Assembly: GCA_017654935.2 (NCBI GenBank)
Contig: CM065697.1
Location: 48,781,634 to 48,845,633 of the forward strand
DNA length: 64,000 bases
Source: Phymorhynchus buccinoides
Taxonomy: Eukaryota > Mollusca > Gastropoda > Neogastropoda > Raphitomidae
Direction of reading: 5' to 3'
Part shown: piece by piece, positions 54,801 to 64,000 of the stretch
Layout of the letters: each line of letters begins with the position of its first letter
Position numbering within the stretch: position 1 is the stretch's first letter
Notes under the pieces: model-generated
Told to the model about the DNA's origin: nothing
The model's input: only the letters and a program-made list of their open reading frames with translations
The model's database searches: none
Program-made: the position numbers and the translations under genes

Positions 54801-57800
54801 ATTTCATGGTGTGTGGGAGTGATCTCGCCTAATTCAATCGGTCAAAGAGGGGAAGTTACTCTACCATCAGGTAAATCCCCAGCCCTCGCTTCGTGTGTTT
54901 GAGGAGACATACAGCATGTAGAACACAGTGCGTCATTCTAAAATTGATGTAATTTATATTTTTGCGTCACAGTTTGCAAGTTCTATCACTTTGTAGCAAC
55001 TGGCCACCCCTTATTTTTCTACAAAAGAATGTTTGCTGACTGGCATCCTGTGGTTTCAAGCTTCGACGCCTTGGTTGCTATAGTTTTGATCAAGTAAGTC
55101 AAGGTAATCAAATAAAGTTTTCACGAAGTGCTCTCCCCTAGTTTTTTTCAGAAAACCGTCTATTATGAAAACAGATGAAACAAACACTTTCAATTGATCC
55201 AACAAACTTTGGGAGTGTCTAGCCAATGTAACCTACCATCATGAACCTTACACAACATCAACGCAGAACCTAGACAGTGCACAAGATCTCACTTTGTTTA
55301 TTCATTGGCTAGCTTGCAGAACATTGCAATCGGTGGTTCCTGATTTTCGTTTCCTACCTCAACATTATTTACTTTTCTCCCCACTCTTCCATCATTTCTT
55401 TTCCTTTGCCAAAATAGTAGCCCCCCCTCCCCCCCCCCCCCCCCCCCCCCCCCCTTTTTCTAACTTATTTTAACTGAAAAAAGGGATTCTTGTTACAAAT
55501 CAGGTTTATTGTGGTCTAAGGGAGCAAAGCGAGTTTATAAGTGACCAAGGTATTGTGTGCACACAGATTTACTTCCCTTGAAGCAAATGCATCAAATTGA
55601 GAGCTATCTATTAATTCCGGACATATATGGACGGAAAGACATGAATGAGTTAATGGATAAGTGGTAGGAATGGATGCTAGATGTGGCTTCAAGATGGGAG
55701 CCAAGTGCCCTGTCTTTGAGTAAGCTGTCTTTGCTTTGACAAGAGTTCTACAGATGTACAGAGGACCGTATATACTGACCATAAGCCATGATGTGTTTGT
55801 TGGAGATGTCCTTGGGGGTCATGTGTTCATCATCACCACCATCACCATCACCACCACCATCATCACATCATTATCACCATCATCATCAATACTGACCATA
55901 AGCCATGATGTGCTTGTTGGAGATGTCCTTGGGGGTCATGTGTTCATCATCACCACCATCACCATCACCACCACCATCATCACATCATTATCACCATCAT
56001 CATCAATACTGACCATAAGCCATGATGTGCTTGTTGGAGATGTCCTTGGGGGTCACGTGTTCTGCCTCTGTCACTTGGCTCACTTTCTGCAGACCCTCAT
56101 CAGCTCTCCTGCGTGCACACAACACAGGGTATCATGGCTTTACTCTTACAAGTAGCAAAGTATCATAATACTCAGCTTTACTAAGGAAAAACAACCTTGG
56201 ACATCCAAAAACCGACCCTTGAGGAGGTATGAGGTGAGAGACCTTACTGGTAACCCTAACCTTAACTCATTCGCATCTCAACGATTTTGAATTACTCAAA
56301 AAACTCACAAATCATTCCAGACATACACACAAACAAAACATACATAAACAAAAGGAGAAATGAAAGAAGATTACGTGTTTTTACTTCAGGTTTAGACAAA
56401 GGGAAGTGGAGATCAGACTTTGTTTTATAGACTTTATATAGAAAAACTCTCTACACCGATTGGTTACCCCACAACAAACCACTACAAAAGCAAAGTCAGA
56501 GGCGAAATTGTGGTCTAAGGGAGCGAAGCGAGTTTAGAAGTGACCACAGTATGGTGTGCACACAGATTTACTTCCCTTGAAGCAAATGCCTCAAATTGAC
56601 AGCTATCTGATAATTCTGATATTCCCTGTCATGGTCGTCATAAAACTGAAAATGCCCTGCTATGTTCCTTCCTGTCAGGACAAACATTCTATTAATCCCT
56701 TCCCTGTCTGGTCCCATGTCTACTGTGAAATATATGTGATGTCATTGATGATGTCATAACTTTTGATGTCATAGTCCTGAAACAATGGGTTTGGGCTTTA
56801 GACAAGTCAGGGAAGATTTATCTCAAGACCATTTTCTCAGATTGAGTCTAATGTCTCTGTTAAATTTTATAATAGGAAAATCAATCATTTCTCATTTTTG
56901 TCACTAACAGTGAAAGGGGGTTAGTATATTAAACAAAATAACCAGAGCCAGGTCTACCCACCTGAGCAGTTTGTAGAAGAGGAATCTGAATGCCTCCTGG
57001 AAAATGACAGAGAAGACCATTCCAAAGGCTAAGTGGTCCCTCAGCGGCACCACAGCAAACCATAGTAGTGAGGACAGCAATAGAGACAGCAGCCAGAAAA
57101 ACCCACTGAAAAAACACACAACAAAAACCACATAGAATGAAAATAGTCAAGTCAATCTGAAAAAACAAGTAAAATGGAATTCAAATAGCACCACTAGACT
57201 TGCATACTAAGGCACAAGCTGCCATTTCAAGTGCAGAGCTGATTCTATGATTTTGAAAAAGTGGGGGCGTCCCCCCCCTAAAAATAAAAAAAGGGTGGCA
57301 GGTCCAATGGATACGAGGGGAAAGGGGGGGGGGGAGGAGCGGCCGATTCAATCTTCGCTAGCCATGGCCACTTCTTCAGCCACTCGTCTTGGAACCGGTG
57401 TTCCCTCGCACTAGTGCCGTTATCTTCGGGCTGCTTCTCAGAGACTGTTGATGCAGTAGCTGTTTCTGCTCCATCTTCTGCACACTCGTTTGGCAAAGGA
57501 TTTCTTTTTTTTTTTTTTACTTAGCCGCCACAAAAATCAAAGTCGAAGAGCGTCGTTGTCCCTTTCATTTTGAAGAAAATTCAACATGGCGGTTGGGACT
57601 CTCGCAACTTCTTGTCGGTAAAACGAGATGAACGCGATTGGTTGATTTACACTAACATTGTAAAGGAACCAATGAAATGTCAAGAAATCATTCATTCCTG
57701 CTTGATGCTTTCGGTTTGTGCAGACGACGGATATAGCAGACGACGAAGGAATTCCCGCAATGATCGGTAAAAAGTGCGGGCAGTTCTGCAAATATGCGGG

Positions 57801-58693
57801 TGTCGGCCCGTGCTTAAACCCGGTTATTGCGGGAAGGAACAGATTTTGAGGGAATTGTACCAATCCCGCGCCCTAGAATCAGCTCTGAAGTGCTACTGTA
57901 AATAATCAGCAATACAGAGCTTCACCTTGTTTTGAAACTTCATGGGTCGTATGACCCCTAATTGCAAAAAATGATGGGTCAATTTACAAAATAATGGGCC
58001 AGTAATGTGTCAATGTTAGAGTTGAAAACCGGTTCAAATTTCCGAACCGGTTTTTAACTGGTATTTCCTCTCCGAACCGGTCTTTTCGAATTGTTTTTTT
58101 TAACCAGTACTCACATCAGTAGTTTCACCTATGCAAACATATTTATTTGTCAGAATATTCACACACACGCGCGCACACAAACACACACACTCAACTAAAA
58201 ACTCAGCTCAACTCCAACAAACATTTTAATGACGGGGCCATCTGCCCGTGTCAAAGGAAGGTGAGGGTAGGGGTGTAGTTGAAAAATATAATAATCATAG
58301 GGAAAATAATTAAACCAAAGCAAAAACAAAACGTCATATGGCGGTTGCAGTGTGAAGGATGGTGGCACATTCACAACGCAATGAACTAGCTTTGAGAACA
58401 ATCAGATATGTAGCGGGAGGATAAGGAATACAAAAGTATAATAATCTTAATTATGTACCTGAACAGATAAACCAAATAAGAAGAGACAATCTTTCACAAT
58501 GGACGAAAAATATATCACACACGAGCGCGCGCACACACACACACAATCACACGCGCACAACCGCACACACGCGCGCTTGCACACGCACATGTACGCACAC
58601 ACACATTCTCTCTCTCTCTCAGTCCCAGGGCTGGGTGGAGAAAAGCTGTTATTGCTAATCTCATGTTCCCTGGTTAAATAATATTTCGTTTTT

Positions 58694-58730
<37 letters not shown>

Positions 58731-58983
58731 CTTACTACAGTAATGACATATTCTACTTTTAGACAATATCTTCAGTAAGCGCATTCATTTTAATCGAACA
58801 ATAACTACTGAATGTACATTAAGCAGTTTATGAAGCTACTCCCAATCCCAGTTATAACAATGAACATCCCCTCCGCATCCTCCAAAAAGAAACCCGCAAA
58901 ACAAATCAAATTTAAGACAAAACCGTACATCGTTTGGGTTTTAGAGGTCAGTACATAGAGTGGGGCGGGGGATGGGGAGGGAG

Positions 58984-59081
<98 letters not shown>

Positions 59082-59104
59082 TTGAAAACTTTAACTTTAT
59101 TTTT

Positions 59105-59189
<85 letters not shown>

Positions 59190-59263
59190 ACACATTTACG
59201 TATGAATAAAATACAGTGCAAATATCATAGCAAGTTCATGTCCGTTTATTGATAAGAAAAAGC

Positions 59264-59314
<51 letters not shown>

Positions 59315-59316
59315 TA

Positions 59317-59352
<36 letters not shown>

Positions 59353-59390
59353 GTGTGTGTGTGTATGTATGTATGTGTGTGTGTGTGTGC

Positions 59391-59468
<78 letters not shown>

Positions 59469-60917
59469 ATCAAAATCTTTTCGAACATATTTGTATCTTC
59501 TTAGCATAAGAATTTATAGAAATGAAATTAAATAAACTTCAAAAGGCATTGTTTTGTTGTTGTTCCATTCAGTTCTCTTGGTGATTAGTCATGTTTGTTG
59601 TTCCACTGCCCCGATTGATCGCACTGCCACATTGCAAGCACAAAGCAATACTTTCTACAATTACTCCATCGATTATTTTTCAGGAGAAAATGCCTCCAAA
59701 TGTTCGTTAATCATTGGCCATACTTGCTTCTTACAACACCAGACAACTAGAAACAGCTACTTTTGGCTTACAAACACCCAATCTGCGCTGAGATTCAGTG
59801 TTGTTCTTCGAAAAGAATGCGTTATTCTAAGTGAAACTTACTTTCAGTTTGCAGTTAAAAAACCGGTTCACAGCAACTCGAACCGGTTTTTCGAACCGCG
59901 GAATTTCAGGACCGGTTTTTCGGTTCAAACCGGGTTTTTTTCCCCCACCTCTAGTCAATGTAGTATTAAATTAAAATGTTATTGCAGACTTCGTGGGTCA
60001 GGTGACCCTTGGCTGCACACAAGGAGTGGTCAAATCATCGTCACCATGGGTCAATGACCCGGGCCTGCTGACAGTGACAATCCAAAACTCTGACAATATT
60101 GGATTCTTTTTTCTGAAAGTCGAAAATGCTCTCTGATTAAATAGTTCTGTCTTAAATTTGAACATCCAGTAAGTATGAATGGAAGAAATCTGATAACAAC
60201 AAAACAGCAGTGCAACAACAAACTGTACCAACAATTGGCTGAGTGGAGATTCTATTTCGCAATCTTTCGATCATAAGGTTCAGCACCTAACCAATTATGC
60301 CATTCCGGCCCTTTACGCACACTCATGGAGAATGATTCAAAGAAACAAAATCCACATTTTCGCACATTTAAGAAAAGATAATGCAGTGATGGAAAGAGCC
60401 ACTCATCAAGCTCTCTTCTGTCATCCAATTAACTCCCTTCCCTTGCGGTCGTAAATGTGGATATAACCCAAACTTCGATTCAGACTGTGAGATCAAGGGC
60501 ACACACACACACACATATATATATCTGCACAAGTTCCACGTGGAAACCCATGCGCAATCATCACACACAAAAATCTGGAAGTCAGAAATATGAAAGAGTG
60601 TGCGCATTACACGGAAACCCATGCACAATCCCATTCGCTTGTCTAAATGTAATTGTAGGGTTTCCACACGGAAATTGCGGATTGCGGATCTAATGTATGT
60701 GTGCCCTGCGTGGCTTGCAATCCCCAGATAAACAAAAGTACAGCACCTAACAAACTGTGCCATGTTGGTTCCCTTAGCGACAATGACCCTTGGGGTGCCC
60801 CCACCTTGCAATGAGCACAATGACCCTCAGGGGGTCGCGGGCGATGGTGAAGAGAAACATGGCGAAGGGCGGCCCAAAGGCGATGAAGGTACACCCGAAA
60901 AACTCCATGATCGTCAT
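51624..60917 (-). CDS. APH1: APH-1, gamma-secretase subunit, complete, six exons, 259 residues
   Basis: Exons in gene order: 60917-60805, 57105-56962, 56108-56014, 54726-54604, 53370-53243, 51800-51624. They sum to 780 bases (259 codons plus TGA); all junctions keep frame and follow GT-AG. The start [19 protein letters not shown] matches animal APH-1. Seven hydrophobic segments are visible. The TM4 GxxxG motif is present (Gly120, 124, 128 in [10 protein letters not shown]), as are the two conserved histidines His169 (ILLHTFWG) and His195 (LITHMF). Family role: membrane scaffold joining presenilin, nicastrin and PEN-2 in gamma-secretase, which cleaves Notch and APP-like proteins in ER, Golgi and plasma membrane. 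Length is normal (247-265). A second in-frame Met lies at 60908. The tail ends CRKGRYEID, and its last codons fall in tandem-repeat DNA. Confidence 0.95.
52300..53160 (-). pseudogene. Three tandem copies of the 3' half of APH-1 exon 53243-53370
   Basis: Copies at about 52307-52385, 52919-52996 and 53078-53157 carry the exon 3' end and its gtcaga donor. The latter two belong to a 159-bp unit. Copies encode [20 protein letters not shown] or close variants, differing from the functional exon ([18 protein letters not shown]). No acceptor gives an open frame. Confidence 0.88.
53243..53370 (-). CDS. APH1: APH-1 exon with both conserved histidines
   Basis: 42 codons: [14 protein letters not shown], then [20 protein letters not shown] and ISCL, ending in phase 0 before gtcaga. 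The acceptor tttgtttgtgcag lies directly beside an (ATT)n LINE tail. Three diverged copies of the 3' half of this exon plus donor lie downstream at 52307-53157. Confidence 0.94.
53385..53460 (-). repeat. LINE/SINE 3' end with (ATT)n tail
   Basis: The minus strand reads gaagcgctttgggctcattt, ...gcgttatataaatg, then (att)n. The tail stops about 12 bases before the APH-1 acceptor at 53371. Confidence 0.65.
53460..54600. other. APH-1 intron without recognisable features
   Basis: AT-rich intron. 54100-54170 holds a fragment related to 28540-28670. No coding signal. Confidence 0.5.
54604..54726 (-). CDS. APH1: APH-1 exon with the TM4 GxxxG motif
   Basis: It encodes [20 protein letters not shown] and then [20 protein letters not shown], the best conserved part of APH-1. 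The acceptor is tttctttcag and the donor gtaagg. The previous exon supplies the first base of the Val codon. Confidence 0.95.
54770..55165. repeat. Interspersed repeat, second copy of 11500-11895
   Basis: Close match from aattaaggggagtaatttca to gtgctctcccctag. Confidence 0.68.
55510..55653. mobile_element. Truncated TTAA MITE ('ctcattccgg' family, reverse)
   Basis: The right end gaatgag/TTAA is intact and the left end is missing. A fuller reverse copy is at 56266-56640. Confidence 0.6.
55770..56007 (-). pseudogene. Two tandem copies of the 3' end of APH-1 exon 56014-56108
   Basis: Period 117 bp (actgaccataagcc at 55774, 55891 and 56008). Each copy encodes [13 protein letters not shown] and keeps the gtcagt donor. 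The missing 5' part is replaced by a (CAT/CAC)n run. Copies are nearly identical to the functional exon, so they are recent. Confidence 0.9.
56266..56900. mobile_element. TTAA MITE (reverse) and the repeat shared with 21815-22510
   Basis: 56266-56640 is the complement of the 33101-33586 family. 56640-56900 matches the outer repeat of the nest at 21815-22510, without the nested insert. Confidence 0.62.
57234..57887 (-). mobile_element. Second copy of the captured-fragment DNA transposon
   Basis: Ends cagagctgattctatg / cctagaatcagctctg with AAGTG at both flanks. The minus strand encodes a peptide from [20 protein letters not shown] through [17 protein letters not shown] with no stop, although other parts are degenerate. 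It is inverted relative to 17997-18629. Confidence 0.75.
58980..59190. repeat. (GA)n microsatellite in two blocks
   Basis: Blocks of about 95 and 80 bp, split by aacttgaaaactttaacttt. They lie inside the hAT-like element. Confidence 0.95.
59262..59466. repeat. (GT)n-(TA)n-(GT)n compound microsatellite
   Basis: About 75 bp GT, 16 bp TA, then about 110 bp GT-rich. Alternating purine/pyrimidine throughout, so prone to Z-DNA and cruciform structure. Confidence 0.93.
60060..60800. other. APH-1 intron with a tRNA-like fragment
   Basis: The minus strand near 60245-60320 resembles a SINE head (ggccggaatggcataattgg). The rest shows only short CA runs (60500-60520). Confidence 0.4.
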
Positions 60918-61370
60918 GATGCCGGCTGGGAAGGGGGGCGGAGTCTCTGTCTCTGTGATAGGAAAACAGATTCTTGGTGTCTGTCAACAGATGGTAGACC
61001 TATCTCAGTATCTGTCAGCCACGTCAAAAATTCTATAAAAACCAAGACAAACTATTCTTGCGTTCTTCAACTAAGGCAAAAATAACCTGAATCAGTTTAT
61101 TACGCATGTTATTAATATTATTGCATACATGTGTGCATGCATGCAAATATGCGCGCACACACACACACATACATAAAAACACACACAAATAAACATACTG
61201 ACACATGCTCACAGACAGACAGACAGACAGACAGACACACACACACACACACACACAGTACACACGACAAGCCTTCATAGGCTCCTTTGACGTACTAATT
61301 ACTACTAGTACTAGTACTAAAGTACTATGAACCAGAACCAGAACAAATACTAACACATGTTCACAGTCTC
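60918..61370 (-). promoter_or_regulatory. Upstream region of APH-1
   Basis: About 450 bases 5' of the APH-1 ATG, with CA and (CAGA)n microsatellites at 61146-61256. No TATA box or other site can be named, and the transcription start is not visible. Confidence 0.3.
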
Positions 61371-61740
61371 AGTCAGGTCAGGTATTAGGACAACCAGGCC
61401 TTGCAGCCTCTCAATGCGTCCTTCCTTTCGGTTAGTGTTTGGCAATTGCTGTGGCGGTTTTTAGCATCCATATTGATGCACTAATCATGAACGTACTTTA
61501 ACAGGGCAATTTTTGGATCACTGTCTAGGAGGTTTTTGAATTTGTTAGTATCTGAGGTCAGTTTAGACAGTATGTGCAGGGAGGTTGTTCCAATATTGGG
61601 TGACTGTTAGAAAAAGTTTTTTCTAATGTTACTATTTGTTAGTTTTGCTGTACCTGGTTAGGATTTTAAGTTCGCTATTACGGGTTCTTATTTCGTTAGA
61701 CAAGTGAAACAAGCCTTTGTTAGTATTGTCATTCCAATTT
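61370..61740 (-). repeat. Non-LTR retrotransposon 3' fragment
   Basis: Aligns by eye with 62335-62720: cttgcagcctctcaatgcgt, tgtgcaggga, gggttcttatttcgttagac. It covers the last RT-downstream codons and 3' end only. Confidence 0.7.
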
Positions 61741-62334
61741 TTTTATGGATTTTTATCAGTTTTACAGTAATTACAGGGCTTTTTATCAGTTTCACACACA
61801 TACACAAATCGTGACAAATGAGCAGACTCGTTGATTGACTCTTGAAAAGTAGTCTATATCTATAGTATGGCACTGTGAGTGGAGACTTGAGGGAAGCTAA
61901 TAACAAATTAAACATGCATGACAATCACAATGATGACACTTGAGAGTTGAGAGTAGTCACTAGTCAGTCACTGAGTGACTGACTGAGTCACCGAGAGTGA
62001 GACGAGTCAGGTTTTCTAATAAATAAGAAACTAGAAAGCATCTTATCTAATGTAACACTACTATCAAAACGACAAACAATACAACCAGTGATTAGAATAT
62101 ACACAACTTTCAAAGGAAATACTCAACCTTGAAAAGTCAACGACAACGATTTCACACAGCTTGGATCGCTGAGGGTGTTTCTGTTAATTTTTGCCTGTTA
62201 GCAAACAACTTCCGCTTTTGTGACTTATGCCTATCTGATTACCCAAATCTGTAGGATGCGGATCAGGTCAGGTCAGGTCAGGTAGTTATGACATTATACT
62301 TAGGCCTAGGCCTCGCAGCCTAATAATAATAATA

Positions 62335-63275
62335 ATAATAATAATAGTGTTTTACGCCCTCTTTGGCCTTTCGGCCTCGCAGCCTCTTCAATGTCCTTTC
62401 ATTGTTGTTTGAACTTTTGCACAGCTGAGAGGTTTTTATATTTTGTTTTGGGCAAATCTGCCTTTTAGTCATGCTCATATTGCAGTTTTGTATGTTGGTG
62501 GTTTTTGAATTGTGTTAGATTCTGTGCTCGTTTAATATGTGCAGGAAGAGTATTCTAAAACTTTGTTACTCTGTTGGAAAATAATTTTTTTCCAATATTA
62601 GTTCGGCTATACTGGGTTAGTATTTTTAAATCACTGTTACGGGTTCTTGAGTCAGTTGTTATCTGGAACAAAGATTTGTTAGTATAGCTATCACTGTGAA
62701 AAATTGTGTATGTGCACATATCCCCACGAATTCTTCTATATTTCAGAGATGGTAATTTGAACTTCCTTAGTAGTCTATGTTCGTAATCAAAATGATTGAC
62801 GCCTTTAACTAATCTTGTTGCTCGTCTTTGGACCCTTTCTAATGCTGCCGATTGCCTTTTAAAAAATGGACTCCAGACTTGATTTCCAGATCTGACCAAA
62901 CTTTTATAACATTTTAAAAATACTATATTATCTAACCCAATAAAACTTCTTCTAATTATGCCCAGCATCAAATGTTAATCCAGAATCAAAGATGACACCA
63001 AGATCCTTTTCCTCCTTGCAAGTTTCTAGAATATGTGTGTTGGTACCGTGTGAAATTTTATAATTGCAATTTAATGTGTTTTTAAAAAATTATTCTTTCC
63101 TAAATGCACCACCTTACGTTTACTATCATTAAAATACAAATTCCATTTCTCTGTCCAGTTTATTAGTCTGTCAATGTCATGCTGAATTGTTTTAGATTTT
63201 TTTGAAGTATTGTATATTTTGGTATCATCCGCAAAATGTTTACATAATATATACTTTATCCGGTAGAATGTGCTA
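62335..63275 (-). pseudogene. Non-LTR retrotransposon (jockey/CR1-like) ORF2 fragment, broken
   Basis: The minus strand encodes the reverse-transcriptase catalytic box (CKHFADDTKIYN), the thumb region (INWTEKWNLYFNDSKRKVV), and the downstream conserved block (SAALERVQRRATRLV). A frame break lies between 63000 and 62950. The 5' part is missing where a GA tract begins (63281), and the 3' end carries a (TTA)n tail at 62322-62346. The source of such elements is host genomic, not viral. Confidence 0.82.
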
Positions 63276-63277
63276 CT

Positions 63278-63280
<3 letters not shown>

Positions 63281-63371
<91 letters not shown>

Positions 63372-63386
63372 GGGGGGGGAGAGAGG

Positions 63387-63432
<46 letters not shown>

Positions 63433-63435
63433 AGG
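63281..63435. repeat. (GA)n microsatellite
   Basis: About 150 bp of GA with a short G-rich interruption. It borders the truncated RT fragment. Confidence 0.95.
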
Positions 63436-63639
63436 TCTTCATGTTTCAGTTAGACCTAGTAGGCCCTATGTATCTCGTGGTAACAGCACTGGGAGTACAT
63501 CCCAGAGAGAGAGAGGCAGGGGAGGGGGGCGGATCAGTCAGTCCAGAGAGAGGGGGTGGTTCCACTGGCTGGACTGGGGTGGGGGTAGGAGTAGGGGGGG
63601 GGGGGGGGGGCATTCACAAGGAACATGCTTATGCTATAA

Positions 63640-63860
63640 TACATCAACATACATGTGGCGGTACCATAGCCGATGAGGCGTAACCCGGCGAGGCGTGGTA
63701 CCGCTACACCTATCTGTATTGTTAAAAATCGGGACTTTACTGGAGTTGCACTGCCTCCGGGCATTGCCTCCAGTATTGTTCCCACCATCTTTGTATCTAC
63801 AAATGTCCCATATGTGTCTGTTCCAGACCGAGAGGACATAAAACACCTTTTTCTCTCTCT
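63640..63860 (-). repeat. SINE copy (cagacacatatgggacat family), minus strand
   Basis: Complement of 38205-38405. The minus-strand copy ends gtctggaacagacacatatg and so on. ORFs across it are not genes. Confidence 0.65.
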
Positions 63861-64000
63861 CAAGGAACATGAAAAGGCAGAAAACAAAGCATATGAAAGC
63901 TTTCTATATTTTCAATTTTATCTAAAAATGAGCCTTTCGTAACATTTTGTAAAACAAAAACAGACCATATACCAGTTTTAGTACCATTCTGACACCAAAC

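Larger units (their letters stand above)
58017..59953. mobile_element. hAT-like non-autonomous element, 1.94 kb, perfect 8-bp target duplication
   Basis: GTCAATGT lies at 58009-58016 and 59954-59961. Ends are TAGAGTTGAAAACCGGTTC and ...AACCGGG...CCACCTCTA, with repeated ccggtt motifs near both ends. The interior holds large GA and GT microsatellites. No transposase ORF; the long plus ORF at 59554-60057 has no recognisable domain. Confidence 0.82.

Noticed and set aside
55516..55782. 88-codon minus-strand ORF upstream of APH-1 exon copies
   Set aside because: It consists of TTAA MITE sequence plus intron; no homology recognised.
59554..60057. 167-codon plus-strand ORF with a hydrophobic start
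   Set aside because: It crosses the right end of a hAT-like element and its target duplication, antisense within an APH-1 intron; no family resemblance.

Overview
The window is animal nuclear DNA. Its genes are split by GT-AG introns of 0.1-4 kb, and it holds very many short transposable elements, minisatellites and CT/GT microsatellites, with no bacterial-style operons. The three genes, the tRNA-headed SINEs and the dense TA- and TTAA-flanked MITEs suggest a marine invertebrate, most likely a mollusc and perhaps a gastropod. That placement is inference; the window carries no diagnostic taxonomic marker.

Three protein genes can be assembled exon by exon, with every junction keeping the reading frame. 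(1) + strand, 767-15758: the last eight coding exons of nucleobindin, a secretory-pathway Ca2+-binding protein, giving 328 residues to the stop, with a poly(A) signal at 16061. Its N-terminal exons lie left of base 1. (2) - strand, 42015-26793: a complete ten-exon (6-4) DNA photolyase of 528 residues. (3) - strand, 60917-51624: a complete six-exon APH-1, a gamma-secretase subunit, of 259 residues. They serve different processes (Ca2+ handling, UV repair, intramembrane proteolysis) and nothing suggests co-regulation.

The rest is mobile and tandem DNA. 1-16 kb: nucleobindin, whose introns hold a 136-bp CT-rich array, a 34-bp array, an 80-bp array, a 74-bp array, and nested pogo/Tigger-like and piggyBac-like MITEs. 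16-26 kb: no gene; a MITE/SINE graveyard with 29-bp and 42-bp arrays. 26.8-42 kb: the photolyase, with an 80-bp array of 18 units, several MITEs and decayed copies of one of its own exons. 42-51.6 kb: intergenic, with a 60-base C run, nested palindromic elements and a Tigger-like deletion derivative. 51.6-61 kb: APH-1, with arrays of duplicated exon pieces and a 1.9-kb hAT-like element. 61-64 kb: two decayed copies of one non-LTR retrotransposon.

The most unusual pattern is that all three unrelated genes carry short tandem duplications (about 75-160 bp) that span an exon-intron boundary. Each copies part of an exon with its splice site: nucleobindin exons 3900-3958 and 6277-6477, photolyase exon 30722-30873, and APH-1 exons 53243-53370 and 56014-56108. 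I found no convincing evidence of a new enzymatic or defence system.
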